Assembly: GCF_001647715.1 (NCBI RefSeq)
Contig: NZ_CP015600.1
Location: 3,720,001 to 3,784,000, forward strand
Direction: 5' to 3'
Source of the DNA: Pseudomonas antarctica
Lineage (GTDB): Bacteria; Pseudomonadota; Gammaproteobacteria; Pseudomonadales; Pseudomonadaceae
DNA: 64,000 bases
Positions 44,808 through 54,416 of this stretch are shown piece by piece. Numbering within the stretch: the stretch's first letter is position 1; every line of letters starts with the position of its first letter. The position numbers and the translations under genes are program-made. The notes beneath the pieces were generated by a model that was given only the letters and a program-made list of their open reading frames with translations, did no database searches and was not told the DNA's origin.

Positions 44808-45682
44808 GCCCGATGAAAACCTGGATGACGCTTGGCCGGGTGTCCAACCTGCCCACGGTGTGGACCAACACCCTGGCCGCCGCCCTGCTCGCCAGCAGTG
44901 CCGGGGCAATGGCGCCGCCGTCGTCACTGGTGTGGGTGCTGCTGTTGATCACGCTGTCGTTGCTGTACCTGGCCGGCATGCTGCTCAACGACTGGCTGGA
45001 CGCCGACTGGGACCAGCAACACCACAACCCGCGACCGATCACCCTGGGCCTGGCCAGCCGTCAGCACGTGGGCCTGGCCACGGCGCTGTTGCTGATACTC
45101 GCTGCGGCGGCGGTGCTGGGCCTGAGCCGGCTGATCGACGAACCGCACTGGCTGCTCGGCAGTGTGGTGCTGCTGGTGGGCTGCATCTTCGGCTACAACC
45201 TGCTGCACAAGAAATACGCCCACAGCGTCTGGCTGATGGGCGCCTGCCGCTCGGCGCTGTACCTCACGGCGGCCGCCAGCCTGGCCGTGCCGCCGGAGCC
45301 GATCTGGCTGTGCGCAATCCTGCTCGGGGTGTACATCAGCGGTTTGACCTACCTGGCCCGTCAGGAGCACCGCAACCAACTGATCAGCCGCCTGCCGTTG
45401 CTGTTGATGCTGAGCCCGCTGGCCTTGGCGATCTACTCCAATAACCTGTGGTTCTGGCCGGTGCTGCTGCTCTGGCTGGGGTGGTTGGGCTGGCACTACT
45501 GGAAGTACCTGGCCAACCCGCAACAGCGCAAGGTGCGCGCGTTTATCGGGGCGGGCCTGGCCGCCTTGCCACTGTTTGATGCGCTGGTGCTGGCCGTGGC
45601 CAATCAGCCGTTGGGCAGCCTGCTGTGTGTACTGGTGTTTTTCCTGCTCCCCCACTTTCAGCGTTGGATCAAGCCGACATGA
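44804..45682 (+). CDS. eboC: EboC: UbiA-family prenyltransferase
   Basis: An integral membrane prenyltransferase of 292 aa with about eight hydrophobic segments. The first Asp-rich motif NDWLDADWD at 62-70 binds the Mg-prenyl diphosphate. The second motif region near 180-190 is weak (GLTYLARQEHRNQL). It probably attaches an isoprenoid to the cyclitol-type product of EboD or a related acceptor; the acceptor is unknown. It is coupled by ATGA overlaps to eboD upstream and eboA downstream. Confidence 0.9.
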   Translation: MSPMKTWMTLGRVSNLPTVWTNTLAAALLASSAGAMAPPSSLVWVLLLITLSLLYLAGMLLNDWLDADWDQQHHNPRPITLGLASRQHVGLATALLLILAAAAVLGLSRLIDEPHWLLGSVVLLVGCIFGYNLLHKKYAHSVWLMGACRSALYLTAAASLAVPPEPIWLCAILLGVYISGLTYLARQEHRNQLISRLPLLLMLSPLALAIYSNNLWFWPVLLLWLGWLGWHYWKYLANPQQRKVRAFIGAGLAALPLFDALVLAVANQPLGSLLCVLVFFLLPHFQRWIKPT

Positions 45683-46362
45683 ACATGCGCCAGGATTGCC
45701 TCACCGAACACCGCCACGTGTTGACCCAACAACTGGCGGCTGCCCAACTGCAGTGGTGGCAGCAGGCTCAGGCACAGCTTGCGCAACAACCGGACGCCAC
45801 CACCGCGGCGCTGTTGAGCGGCCAGTGCAAGCGTCAGCTGCCGGGCCATGCCGTCGAGCTGGCGCGTGCGTTGGTGTTGGCCAATGCGCTGGAACATACC
45901 CCGGTGGACGAACAATTGCCGCTGCTGCGCCAGCTGTTCCTGTGGGGCGACGATCAGGAAAAAATCGCCCTGCTTGGCGCCCTCGACTGGCTCGACAGCG
46001 ACGGGGTGTGCCTGGAGCTGGCCTTGCAGGCCGGGCGCACCAGTAACCCCCAGGTGTTCGCCGCCCTCGCCCTCGACACGGCCTACCCGTCACGTCATTA
46101 CCCAGAGCGCGCCTTTCACCAGTTGGTGTTGAAGGCACTCGGCATGGGCCTCGACGTCGGGCGCCTGGTTGGCCTGACGCAACACCACAGCGTCAGCCTC
46201 AACCAACTGGCGCTCGACCTGCTCGATGAACAACTGGCGGCCGAACGCACTGTGTCCCCCGGCCTGCCCCGAGTGATCGCCTTTGACCTGCTCAGCCCGG
46301 CGCAACACCAGCGCCTGCGCGGCCTGCGCCTGCCGCCGGAATGGCACGCCTACTTGAACTGA
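45679..46362 (+). CDS. eboA: EboA domain-containing protein
   Basis: A 227-aa soluble protein of the EboA family, mostly helical, with no catalytic motif that I can name. Segments such as LPLLRQLFLWGDDQEKIALLGALDWLDSDGVCLELALQAGRTSNPQVFAALALDTAYPSRHYPE look like a HEAT-like helical repeat scaffold. The ATG at 45679 overlaps the eboC stop (ATGA). Its place inside the ebo set is the main basis for the name. A structural or adaptor role in the pathway is likely. Confidence 0.85.
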   Translation: MNMRQDCLTEHRHVLTQQLAAAQLQWWQQAQAQLAQQPDATTAALLSGQCKRQLPGHAVELARALVLANALEHTPVDEQLPLLRQLFLWGDDQEKIALLGALDWLDSDGVCLELALQAGRTSNPQVFAALALDTAYPSRHYPERAFHQLVLKALGMGLDVGRLVGLTQHHSVSLNQLALDLLDEQLAAERTVSPGLPRVIAFDLLSPAQHQRLRGLRLPPEWHAYLN

Positions 46363-46394
46363 TGCACACCGCCTGCCCTTGACGAGGATTCACC

Positions 46395-47279
46395 ATGCTC
46401 AAGTACTTCGATCCGCATATTCATATGGTCAGCCGCACCACCGACGACTACCAGAACATGGCCGCCGCCGGGATCACCGGGGTGATCGAACCGGCGTTCT
46501 GGCAAGGCCAGGCGCGCACCAGCGTCGGCAGTTTCGTCGACTACTTCGACACGCTGCTGGGCTGGGAACGCTTTCGCGCGAGCATGTTCGGCATCCATCA
46601 CTTCTGCACCATCGGGCTTAACCCCAAAGAAGCGAATGACCTGTCGATCGCCAACGAAGTGCTGGAACTCCTGCCGCGCTATCTGGTGAAGGACGGCGTG
46701 GTGGCGGTGGGCGAAATCGGCTACGACGACATCACCCCCGAAGAGGATCGCTTTCTCGCGGCGCAGCTTGAGCTGGCGAAACAATTCAATCTGCCGGTGC
46801 TGGTGCATACGCCACACCGCGACAAGATCGGTGGCACCAAACGCACACTGGCGGTGATCCGCGACGTGGGGATCGCCGAGCACCTGGTGATTATTGACCA
46901 CCTCAACGAACTGACCCTGCCGCTGGTGCTGGACAGCGAGTGCTGGCGCGGCCATTCCATTTACCCCAACACCAAGATGTCGGAGCAGCGCATGGTCGCC
47001 CTGCTCAAGGAATACGGCACCGAAAAAATGGTGGTCAACAGCGCCGCCGACTGGGGCATCAGCGACCCGCTCAAGGTGCCCAAGACCGGCCAGGCGATGT
47101 TGGCGGCGGGCTTTACTGAAGCCCAGGTAGAACAGGTGCTGTTCCACAATCCGGTGGACTTTTTTGCCCAGAGCGGTCAGCTGGACAAGGGCTTGGTCAG
47201 CACCCCGCTGCCCATCGACCAACGCAAGCAATGGCAGGAAAACTCGGCCCTGCGCGGCCAGGAACCGGTGGTTAAATGA
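46395..47279 (+). CDS. eboB: EboB: TatD-like metal-dependent hydrolase
   Basis: A 294-aa TIM-barrel hydrolase of the TatD/amidohydrolase superfamily. Metal residues are visible as DPHIH (His8, His10), Glu in VAVGEIGYDD, His in VLVHTPH, His in IIDHLNE and Asp in NSAADWG. Cytosolic. It lies 32 bp after eboA with GAGG before the ATG, and overlaps eboE by 4 bp. The expected chemistry is phosphoester or ester hydrolysis of a pathway intermediate; the substrate is unknown. Confidence 0.9.
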   Translation: MLKYFDPHIHMVSRTTDDYQNMAAAGITGVIEPAFWQGQARTSVGSFVDYFDTLLGWERFRASMFGIHHFCTIGLNPKEANDLSIANEVLELLPRYLVKDGVVAVGEIGYDDITPEEDRFLAAQLELAKQFNLPVLVHTPHRDKIGGTKRTLAVIRDVGIAEHLVIIDHLNELTLPLVLDSECWRGHSIYPNTKMSEQRMVALLKEYGTEKMVVNSAADWGISDPLKVPKTGQAMLAAGFTEAQVEQVLFHNPVDFFAQSGQLDKGLVSTPLPIDQRKQWQENSALRGQEPVVK

Positions 47280-48496
47280 GCCCCCGTAGCGGCTGGACGG
47301 CGCCCCAGGTCGGGTATTGCAGCAATGTGCACCCGACCCGTGACCTGGCCGGGTTACGCACCTCCATCGAGCAGCACTTTCAGGGCGTGCGACACCTGCG
47401 CGGGCTGCACGAACAGGACAGCGGCTTGTGGATCTGCGCTCACGCTGCGGCGCAATTACAACAGGCATCGGCGTGCACGCAATTCCTCGAGTTGCTCGAT
47501 CAAACCGGCTTGCGCCTGACGTCGCTGAATGGTTTTCCCTATGGCGAATTCCATCAGGGCGCAGTGAAAGCCGAGGTGTATTTACCCCACTGGGCCGACC
47601 CCCAGCGGCTGGCCTACAGCCTGAACCTGGCGCGCATCCTCGCGCAGGCCTTGCCGGTCGACTGCCACCAAGGAGTGATTTCCACGGTGCCGCTGGGCTA
47701 TGCCGCCACCTGGACCGCGCCATTGCAGGCGCGCGCCGACGAGCACCTCAACCAACTCACTGCGGCACTCGCCAACCTGCACCGGGAAACCGGCAAGCAG
47801 ATCGTGTTCTGCCTGGAGATGGAGCCCGATTGCGTGCTGGAAAACACCGAGCAGGCCATCGCGTTCTTCCAGCGTCGGCAGCGCCTGGACCCGAACCATG
47901 CTTACCTGGCCCTGTGTTTTGATGTGTGCCACCAGGCGGTGATGTTCGAGGATTGTTATCAGTCGCTGGCCAGGCTACGTCAAGCCCAGGTGCCCGTGGG
48001 CAAGATCCAGCTGTCCAACGCGATGATCTGCCGCTTGCCAACTGAGGACGCGCATCGCCGCAAACACGTGCTCGAGACCCTGAGCACCTTCGCCGAAACC
48101 ACCTACCTGCATCAGGTAAAAGCCCTCGACCCTCTCGGCCGCATTATCAGCTGGCCGGACCTGCCGGCCGCGCTCGCCGACTGCAGCGGTTTGCGTGAAC
48201 TGCGCATTCATTTCCATATCCCGCTGTTCAGCGAACACTTGCTGTTGCCCGAACTCAGCGGCAGCCAGGCCGCGTTGGCACAGACCTTCGATTACCTGGC
48301 CGCCCATGGTGACTTCCGCCCGGTGCTGGAAGTGGAAACCTACAGCTGGGGGGTGCTGCCCGCGCAACTGCGGCCCACCACCGAGCGCGCGCAACTGGAA
48401 GGGATCGCCGCCGAATTGCGCTGGGTTGAGGACCAACTGCGCCAGCGCAACCTGCTGCTTTCCCTCAAGCACGAGGCGTACGCCCATGCGCTCTGA
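47276..48496 (+). CDS. eboE: EboE: xylose-isomerase-like TIM barrel protein
   Basis: A 406-aa protein of the xylose isomerase-like TIM-barrel group (EboE). Candidate metal-binding residues at barrel strand ends: Glu in FCLEMEPD, His in CFDVCHQAVMF, His/Glu in the HFHIPLF and VLEVETYSW regions. An epimerase or isomerase acting on a sugar- or cyclitol-like intermediate is expected. It overlaps eboB by 4 bp and eboF by 11 bp, showing tight translational coupling. Confidence 0.88.
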   Translation: MSPRSGWTAPQVGYCSNVHPTRDLAGLRTSIEQHFQGVRHLRGLHEQDSGLWICAHAAAQLQQASACTQFLELLDQTGLRLTSLNGFPYGEFHQGAVKAEVYLPHWADPQRLAYSLNLARILAQALPVDCHQGVISTVPLGYAATWTAPLQARADEHLNQLTAALANLHRETGKQIVFCLEMEPDCVLENTEQAIAFFQRRQRLDPNHAYLALCFDVCHQAVMFEDCYQSLARLRQAQVPVGKIQLSNAMICRLPTEDAHRRKHVLETLSTFAETTYLHQVKALDPLGRIISWPDLPAALADCSGLRELRIHFHIPLFSEHLLLPELSGSQAALAQTFDYLAAHGDFRPVLEVETYSWGVLPAQLRPTTERAQLEGIAAELRWVEDQLRQRNLLLSLKHEAYAHAL

Positions 48497-49922
48497 ACAA
48501 CCGCTGCTGCTGATCAATGTGGTCGGGCTGACGCCATCGCTGCTGGGTGAGGCAACGCCGCATATCAATGCCCTGCTCAAGACCGCGCAGATGGCCTACT
48601 TGCAACCGGTGTTCCCCGCCGTCACCTCGACGGTACAAGCCTCGATCCTCACCGGCGCGCCGCCGTCGCAACACGGCATCGTCGGCAATGGCTGGTACTT
48701 TCGCGACCAGGCCGAAGTGCGGTTCTGGCTGCAACCCAATGCGCTGATCGAGGGTGAAAAGGTCTGGCACACGCTCAAGCGCGAGCTTCCGGGCTTTCGC
48801 TGCAGCCAGTTGTTCTGGTGGTACAACATGTACGCCGACGTGGATGCCGCGATCACCCCGCGCCCGCACTACCCGGCGGATGGTCGCAAACAATTCGGTC
48901 TGTATTCGTCGCCACCCGGGCTGCACGAACAGATCGAACGGCAGATTGGCGAGTTTCCGTTTCCAGGGTTCTGGGGCCCGGCGGCAGGGATTGCATCGAG
49001 CCGCTGGATCGTCGATTGCGCGATGGCCGAGTTCCAGATCAACCGGCCTCACTTGCAGTTGATCTACCTGCCGCACCTCGATTACAGCTTGCAGCGCGTG
49101 GGGCCCGATCATCCCTCGATTGCCGCTGAAGTACGGGCCATCGACACGCAAGTAGGTCGCCTGCTGACCTTTGCCCAAGCGCAAGGCGCGGCGGTGATGC
49201 TGCTGTCCGAATATGGCATCGAAGCCGTCGAGCAGTCAGTGTCGATCAACCGCGTGTTGCGCGCCGAGGGCCTGTTGCAGGTGCGCCAGTCCCTGAGCTG
49301 GGAATTGCTCGACCCCGGCGCCAGCGCGGCGTTTGCCGTGGCCGACCATCAGGTCGCGCATGTCTACGTGAAGCAGGCGCAGGACATCCCACGGGTCAAA
49401 GCCTTGCTGCAACGCCAGCCCGGCATCGAGCAGGTGCTGGACAAGGCCGAACAACGCGCCTGGCAGCTGGACCACCCGCGCAGCGGCGAGCTGGTGGCCG
49501 TGGCCGCCGCCGGTTTCTGGTTCGATTATTACTACTGGCTGGATGATCGCAAAGCACCGGATTTCGCGCGCACCGTGGACATCCACCGCAAGCCCGGTTA
49601 CGACCCGGTCGAGCTGTTTATCGACCCGGCGATTCGTTTCCCCACATTGAAAGTGGCGCGCCGCCTGCTGCAAAAGAAGCTCGGCTTTCGCTACTACATG
49701 GACCTCATCCCACTGGACACCACCCTGGTACGCGGCAGCCATGGTCGCTTACCCAGCAGCGTACAGACCGGCCCGCTGCTGATCACCAATTGCGCACTGG
49801 CGCTACCGCAACACCTTGCGGCGACGGCAGTGAAGCAACTGCTCCTGGAACACTTCCTGGGGCGCCCACACCTCGAACTGGCCACAGCCAAGGAGCTTCC
49901 ATGCGGCGAGCCTTATCTATAA
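48486..49922 (+). CDS. eboF: EboF: alkaline-phosphatase-superfamily nucleotide pyrophosphatase-like protein
   Basis: A 478-aa phosphodiesterase-like enzyme of the NPP/alkaline phosphatase superfamily. The nucleophile is the Thr in FPAVTSTVQASILTG; metal ligands are likely in VVGLTPSLLG at the start, in IYLPHLDYSLQRVGPDHP and in the MLLSEYGIEAV and LDDRKAPDFARTVDIHRKPGYDPVELF regions. There is no signal peptide. The ATG at 48486 lies inside the end of eboE (11-bp overlap), and the next gene starts 22 bp before its stop. It may hydrolyse a diphosphate in the isoprenoid product. Confidence 0.88.
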   Translation: MRSEQPLLLINVVGLTPSLLGEATPHINALLKTAQMAYLQPVFPAVTSTVQASILTGAPPSQHGIVGNGWYFRDQAEVRFWLQPNALIEGEKVWHTLKRELPGFRCSQLFWWYNMYADVDAAITPRPHYPADGRKQFGLYSSPPGLHEQIERQIGEFPFPGFWGPAAGIASSRWIVDCAMAEFQINRPHLQLIYLPHLDYSLQRVGPDHPSIAAEVRAIDTQVGRLLTFAQAQGAAVMLLSEYGIEAVEQSVSINRVLRAEGLLQVRQSLSWELLDPGASAAFAVADHQVAHVYVKQAQDIPRVKALLQRQPGIEQVLDKAEQRAWQLDHPRSGELVAVAAAGFWFDYYYWLDDRKAPDFARTVDIHRKPGYDPVELFIDPAIRFPTLKVARRLLQKKLGFRYYMDLIPLDTTLVRGSHGRLPSSVQTGPLLITNCALALPQHLAATAVKQLLLEHFLGRPHLELATAKELPCGEPYL

Positions 49923-51040
49923 CTGTCCTGAGTGCATTGGCCGGGTTGGCCCATGCCCAAGGCACCACCCCCTTCGACTGCACCCAGTTCCTGCAGTTTG
50001 GAGGCAACCTCGACAAGACCCGCGCGGCCTTCGTGCAAAGCCGCGACACGCTCGCCTGGAACTGGTTTGCCTGCCTGAACCAGAACGTCTCTGCGCAAAG
50101 CCCTGATCGGGTCTGGGAGACCATGAAGCCTTCGGATCAGGTCTACCTGAGCAATGGCGCCCAGCCCCTGCCGTATGCCGAGCGCGAGCGCGTACCGATC
50201 GAGGTGATTGCACAGGCACAAAAACTGGGCATGAACCTCAACCGTACCTTTCACAACCTCAATGCCACGCAGCAAGTGGATGGGTTGATCCTGCAGATGG
50301 GCGGCCAGGTGCCGGCGGCGCAAAAAGGCCAGCCGGTACGTTTCCAACTGTTGATGGGCCAGGACACCTTCAACTACATCGTGCAGCAGAACGTCTACAA
50401 CGTGAATGGCCAGGCCGCGCTGACCAGCGACCTGTCGTTCCCCTCCACAGCCTGGGAGTTGAAGGCTGCCTGGCTGTGGATCGGCAACAACCCGACCTAT
50501 CAGCAGCAACTGATCAAGGATGGTTACTACATTGCCCAGGCCTACTATCAGCAGGACGGTAAATACCTGGTCGGCTACGCCGCGCTCAGCGGTTTGCATG
50601 TGATCAACAAACTGAACCCCGACTGGGTGTGGACCACCTTCGAAAACCGCAACAACAGCAAGTACACGGTGACCAACGCGACGCCTGCAACGCCGATGAC
50701 CAACAGCACCGGGCCCACAAAGGCGGCGCAGCCGGTGAACACGACGTTTCAGGCCAACTTCCCGGCCCTGGCGCAGTACGAGTTGATCGGCGTGCAATCC
50801 AACACGCTGCCGACCTTGCTCGCCAACTCCCAGCTGGAGTCGGCGTTCCAGAGCGAGTCTTCGTGTTTCGCCTGCCACAGCACCGCCGCGTATTCAGCGA
50901 AAAAAGGCTACTTCAATTTCGCCCTCAAACAACAGGGCGGCATCGTGTACCCCACGGCCGAACTGCCGCCCGCAGACTTTGTCGGCTACCACAAACTGGA
51001 CTTTGTCTGGTCGCTCAAACGCGCCCAGTGGCAACGCTAA
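49901..51040 (+). CDS. exported single-haem c-type cytochrome-like protein A
   Basis: A 379-aa protein with a Sec signal (cut near GLAHA/QG) and one CxxCH haem site, Cys322-Phe-Ala-Cys325-His326, only 54 residues from the C-terminus. The rest is not an ordinary cytochrome fold; it is shared with the gene at 54417 (FNYIVQQNVYN / YNYIVGNNFYN; SGLHVINKLNPDWVWTTFEN / VGLHIITK...WIWSTFEQ). It should be periplasmic and redox-active. It begins 22 bp inside eboF, which ties it to the ebo operon. The next gene follows by 10 bp. Confidence 0.85.
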   Translation: MRRALSITVLSALAGLAHAQGTTPFDCTQFLQFGGNLDKTRAAFVQSRDTLAWNWFACLNQNVSAQSPDRVWETMKPSDQVYLSNGAQPLPYAERERVPIEVIAQAQKLGMNLNRTFHNLNATQQVDGLILQMGGQVPAAQKGQPVRFQLLMGQDTFNYIVQQNVYNVNGQAALTSDLSFPSTAWELKAAWLWIGNNPTYQQQLIKDGYYIAQAYYQQDGKYLVGYAALSGLHVINKLNPDWVWTTFENRNNSKYTVTNATPATPMTNSTGPTKAAQPVNTTFQANFPALAQYELIGVQSNTLPTLLANSQLESAFQSESSCFACHSTAAYSAKKGYFNFALKQQGGIVYPTAELPPADFVGYHKLDFVWSLKRAQWQR

Positions 51041-51050
51041 GGAGCCTCAC

Positions 51051-53414
51051 ATGAGCGTATTGAATTTCCCGCGTATCTACCTGGGCGGCCATATGTTCTG
51101 GAACCCGCCGACCGCCAACAACAACGACATGTACCCGCTCTATGACGCGGTAAAAATGCAGATGAACTGGCCGTTTTTGAAGGCCTTCAACATCACCCCG
51201 GAAAACGCCATCAGCACCTTGCTGCCGTGGACAATCGCGCCGCTGTCACCCGCCAGCGTACCGCCCTACGTCATGCAGGTGCCGGGCAATGCCGGGCAGT
51301 TGACCACACCGATGATTCCCGGCGAATGGAACCTGTTCGGCGACAACGCGTGCGGCACCGTCAGCTACAACCAGACCCAATCGGTGGTCACCGGCGGCGA
51401 GTTGCCCAACGGTGGCTATGTGAGCCAGGACCCGCTGATCAACCAGAGCTTCCAGTTGCTCGGCAACCCCTTCGGCGGCGCGCCCTCCTCCCCGGCGCGC
51501 TTCGTGGACGTGAGCCCTTGGCAGAACACCTTCACCGCGCTGTATTTCGACAAGCTGGTGCTGGGCAATGCGCAGTGCGGCCTGACGCTCAATCGCCAGT
51601 TCCGCATGCTCGACCGCTTCCTGAACTTCAACTGGGCCAACCTGGGCGGCCTGGCCTATGTCACCACCACTTGGCAAACCTGTTTTCCGAAGGAAAACCT
51701 GGAGTGGGTGATCGGCAACTCGGCCTTGCTGCAAAACCTGCAAACGCAAATGGCGCAACAAAATGCCAAGGGCCTGATGTTCCGCTTTTCCACCTACCTG
51801 ACCTGCTACGACAAGAACGGCATCCTCAACAATTACCCGCCCATCGACACCCACAGCTCCAGTGCGGCCGCCCAGGCCAAGGTGCAGGCCATGTATCAGC
51901 AGGGGCTGGACAACGTCGGCGATATTTTCTTCAACCCCGCCTATAGCCGTACGGTGGGCACCCTGGGCCTGTGGTTCGAAGACGAATTCCCCACCGCCCC
52001 CGCTGGCAGACGCCTGTTACCCGCCAGCCCCGTGCCCATCTACAAAACCACGCCAGCGCAGTCGACACCGGCGCAACTGGGTGTGATCTCGGCCCAGGCC
52101 CATGGCGCTACCTTGTCGCTGGACCTGAGCAACGCCTTCCCGTTCTATCCGATCGACAGAAACGCAGCCATACCGGTAGCCGCCAAGTACCAGGCCGGCA
52201 ACTACCAGATTGGCATTCGCCAGAATGGGCAATTCAGCCCGCTGGCCAGTTTCGGTTATGACGACTATCAACAGGCGGCGTTCGACAAGCGCTCCGGCAT
52301 CCTCGACCTGACGCTGACGGCACAAGCACAGACGCAACTGCAAACCGGCACCCTGGAACTGCAACTGCAGGGCGCCACCGCCGTCACCGCCGCGACCCAG
52401 CAGATGTGGACTGCCGAAGTGGTGGAGAGCGCCAGCTTTATCGACGTGGGCGACACCCGGACGCTGCAGGTCATGGTGCAATACGACGGCCTGCCCGCAC
52501 CGGCCGGCACCACGTTGTGGGTGGCGGAATACGGCAATGCCTACATGCTGTGCACCACCGATTACTACCTGGCATTCAGCAACCCGGGCAACTTCACGCT
52601 GTTCAACAATGACCCGCAAAACCCGGCCAATAACAGCGCGAACCTGCCGCAATTCAAGGGTGCATCGACGCTGCTCAGCCAGGTGACCGAGGGCACGGGC
52701 CGCCAGCTCATGGCCACACGGCTCGCGGTGGCAGCGGATCAAATGACGCCGGTGACCTATCAGCAATTTTTGCCGACACCCGCCGCTGTCGCCTTGAGCC
52801 CGACGCTTAAGTTCGCCAACCCGATCGCGATGCAGGGCACGTTGCAGGACCCGCTCAACAGTACGGTGCAATACAGCCTGACCAAGATTCAGACCGACGC
52901 CAATGGCATCGCCAACCTGACCGTCACGGGCTTGGCACCGGGGTTTCCGACCTTGCGTTTTTTCCTGCAGGAAGGTCAGCAAACACCCACCATTCCGTTC
53001 AGCTTCCCGCTCCCGACGGCCTTCACCGACTTCCTCGCACCGCTGCGCGTACTGCCGCTGGAGCCGCAGCTGCAGCAGGATTTCGTCAATGCGTGGAACC
53101 GCATTTATATGAACAAGGACGCGGGCACCGTGATCTGGGAGACCTTCATCTACCCCTTCATCCTGCAGCCGTTCTATTACCTGTACCCGATCATGAGCAA
53201 GTTCATGCCACTCAACTCCTTGACGCGCATCGAGGGCGCCGTCGACCAGTTGATTGTGTTGATCAGTAAGGAATACCAGGAGGAAAGCACCCTGGCGATG
53301 CCCATCACACGGGACATGCCGCAAAGCCGTCGCGCGGTGCTGGAACTGTGGGCGCAGGCCCTGGTGAAACGCAATTACCCGCCCATTCCACTCAGCATGA
53401 GCGACTACGACTAA
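51051..53414 (+). CDS. large conserved hypothetical protein A (partner of cytochrome-like A)
   Basis: A 787-aa protein with no signal peptide and no family that I recognise. The N-terminus MSVLNFPRIYLGGHMFWNPP and the C-terminal segment with YPFILQPFYYLYPIMSKFMPLNSLTRIEGAVDQL recur in the 602-aa protein at 55707, so the two are paralogues. The middle (350-680) looks beta-rich with Ig-like strands. Few charged residues and many Asn, Gln and aromatics suggest a secreted or surface-like protein despite the missing signal. It may be an enzyme or an assembly protein working with the exported haem protein just upstream. Confidence 0.8.
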   Translation: MSVLNFPRIYLGGHMFWNPPTANNNDMYPLYDAVKMQMNWPFLKAFNITPENAISTLLPWTIAPLSPASVPPYVMQVPGNAGQLTTPMIPGEWNLFGDNACGTVSYNQTQSVVTGGELPNGGYVSQDPLINQSFQLLGNPFGGAPSSPARFVDVSPWQNTFTALYFDKLVLGNAQCGLTLNRQFRMLDRFLNFNWANLGGLAYVTTTWQTCFPKENLEWVIGNSALLQNLQTQMAQQNAKGLMFRFSTYLTCYDKNGILNNYPPIDTHSSSAAAQAKVQAMYQQGLDNVGDIFFNPAYSRTVGTLGLWFEDEFPTAPAGRRLLPASPVPIYKTTPAQSTPAQLGVISAQAHGATLSLDLSNAFPFYPIDRNAAIPVAAKYQAGNYQIGIRQNGQFSPLASFGYDDYQQAAFDKRSGILDLTLTAQAQTQLQTGTLELQLQGATAVTAATQQMWTAEVVESASFIDVGDTRTLQVMVQYDGLPAPAGTTLWVAEYGNAYMLCTTDYYLAFSNPGNFTLFNNDPQNPANNSANLPQFKGASTLLSQVTEGTGRQLMATRLAVAADQMTPVTYQQFLPTPAAVALSPTLKFANPIAMQGTLQDPLNSTVQYSLTKIQTDANGIANLTVTGLAPGFPTLRFFLQEGQQTPTIPFSFPLPTAFTDFLAPLRVLPLEPQLQQDFVNAWNRIYMNKDAGTVIWETFIYPFILQPFYYLYPIMSKFMPLNSLTRIEGAVDQLIVLISKEYQEESTLAMPITRDMPQSRRAVLELWAQALVKRNYPPIPLSMSDYD

Positions 53415-53473
53415 GCCACACACAGGATCGCCGGGTGGCGTAACAATCACCCGGCACACCACAGGAGTGTCCT

Positions 53474-54397
53474 ATGAACACCAGCCTCTTAAGCCGACTG
53501 TTGCTGCTGATACTGCTGCTCAGCCCTGGCGCGTTTGCCGCAGACGACAGCGGCGCCGTGTACTTCACCAACGGGGTGCACAACAGCGAGGGATGTAATC
53601 AACAGAACGGCAACTGCATTGCCGAACGCGCGCCCGGCGACCCGTCCGATCCGTTTTTTCCGGCGCAATGGATCAGCGACTGGACGATGTACCGGGTGAT
53701 GAACAACTACGAGAAAAACCCGCCGCCCTACAGCAATCCACCTTCCACCCTCACGCCTGCGGATTACACTGTTTCCAAGGGCACCAGCTACTACGACACC
53801 GCCTACATCCCAGCGGACGGCGACGGCTTCGGCGCGATGATGGAGCACTACGAGAAGTACTGCCTCCCGATCTTCCCGATCAAGAACAACAACTACACCT
53901 GCTCGTTCGTGTCCCTAGGCAACAAGGCGTACTTCCTGACGTATCCGCAGGACCGCCCGAAAGACATGCCGGCCTGCTGCATGTTTTCACCGATGAATCA
54001 TCCGCCACGCCAAAGCTTTATCGAACACCTGCCGTACAGCGCCGCGCGCAGCAAAAACCTCAACGGCAGCGTGCAGGCGTATGCGCTGGACCTGCAATCA
54101 CCGGCGGGGCCGATCCTGTTCGGGTATGCCTTCAACAAACAACAGTCGGGGTCGCCGCCCTACCGTTTGCCCCAGTCATTCTTCTTTTCGGGGGACGCCA
54201 GCGTCGCGAATGCGCCCATCGTGAGCCAGAACTACACGAATTTCCGTATCGCCAGACCCGACCCGAAACAGACCTGGGACCAAGTAGCCGCGATGTGCCC
54301 GTCGAACCCGCCGCCTTGCCAGCTGTTCGAACCGCCGGCGTCCCAAAGCAACGGCCACAAGGCGCAGTGGAACCAGCTCATGCAGCGCAAACCCTGA
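53474..54397 (+). CDS. exported cysteine-rich hypothetical protein
   Basis: A 307-aa protein with a clear signal peptide (cut near GAFA/ADDS). The mature part holds nine cysteines in short groups (GCNQQNGNC, YCLP, YTCSF, ACCMF, MCPSNPPPCQL), consistent with disulfides in the periplasm. Its haem motif count is zero. It sits alone between the two cytochrome/partner modules, 59 bp after the first, with a good ribosome site (CAGGAG). Family not recognised; function unknown. Confidence 0.78.
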   Translation: MNTSLLSRLLLLILLLSPGAFAADDSGAVYFTNGVHNSEGCNQQNGNCIAERAPGDPSDPFFPAQWISDWTMYRVMNNYEKNPPPYSNPPSTLTPADYTVSKGTSYYDTAYIPADGDGFGAMMEHYEKYCLPIFPIKNNNYTCSFVSLGNKAYFLTYPQDRPKDMPACCMFSPMNHPPRQSFIEHLPYSAARSKNLNGSVQAYALDLQSPAGPILFGYAFNKQQSGSPPYRLPQSFFFSGDASVANAPIVSQNYTNFRIARPDPKQTWDQVAAMCPSNPPPCQLFEPPASQSNGHKAQWNQLMQRKP

Positions 54398-54416
54398 CCC
54401 ACAAGGACGGATCGCC

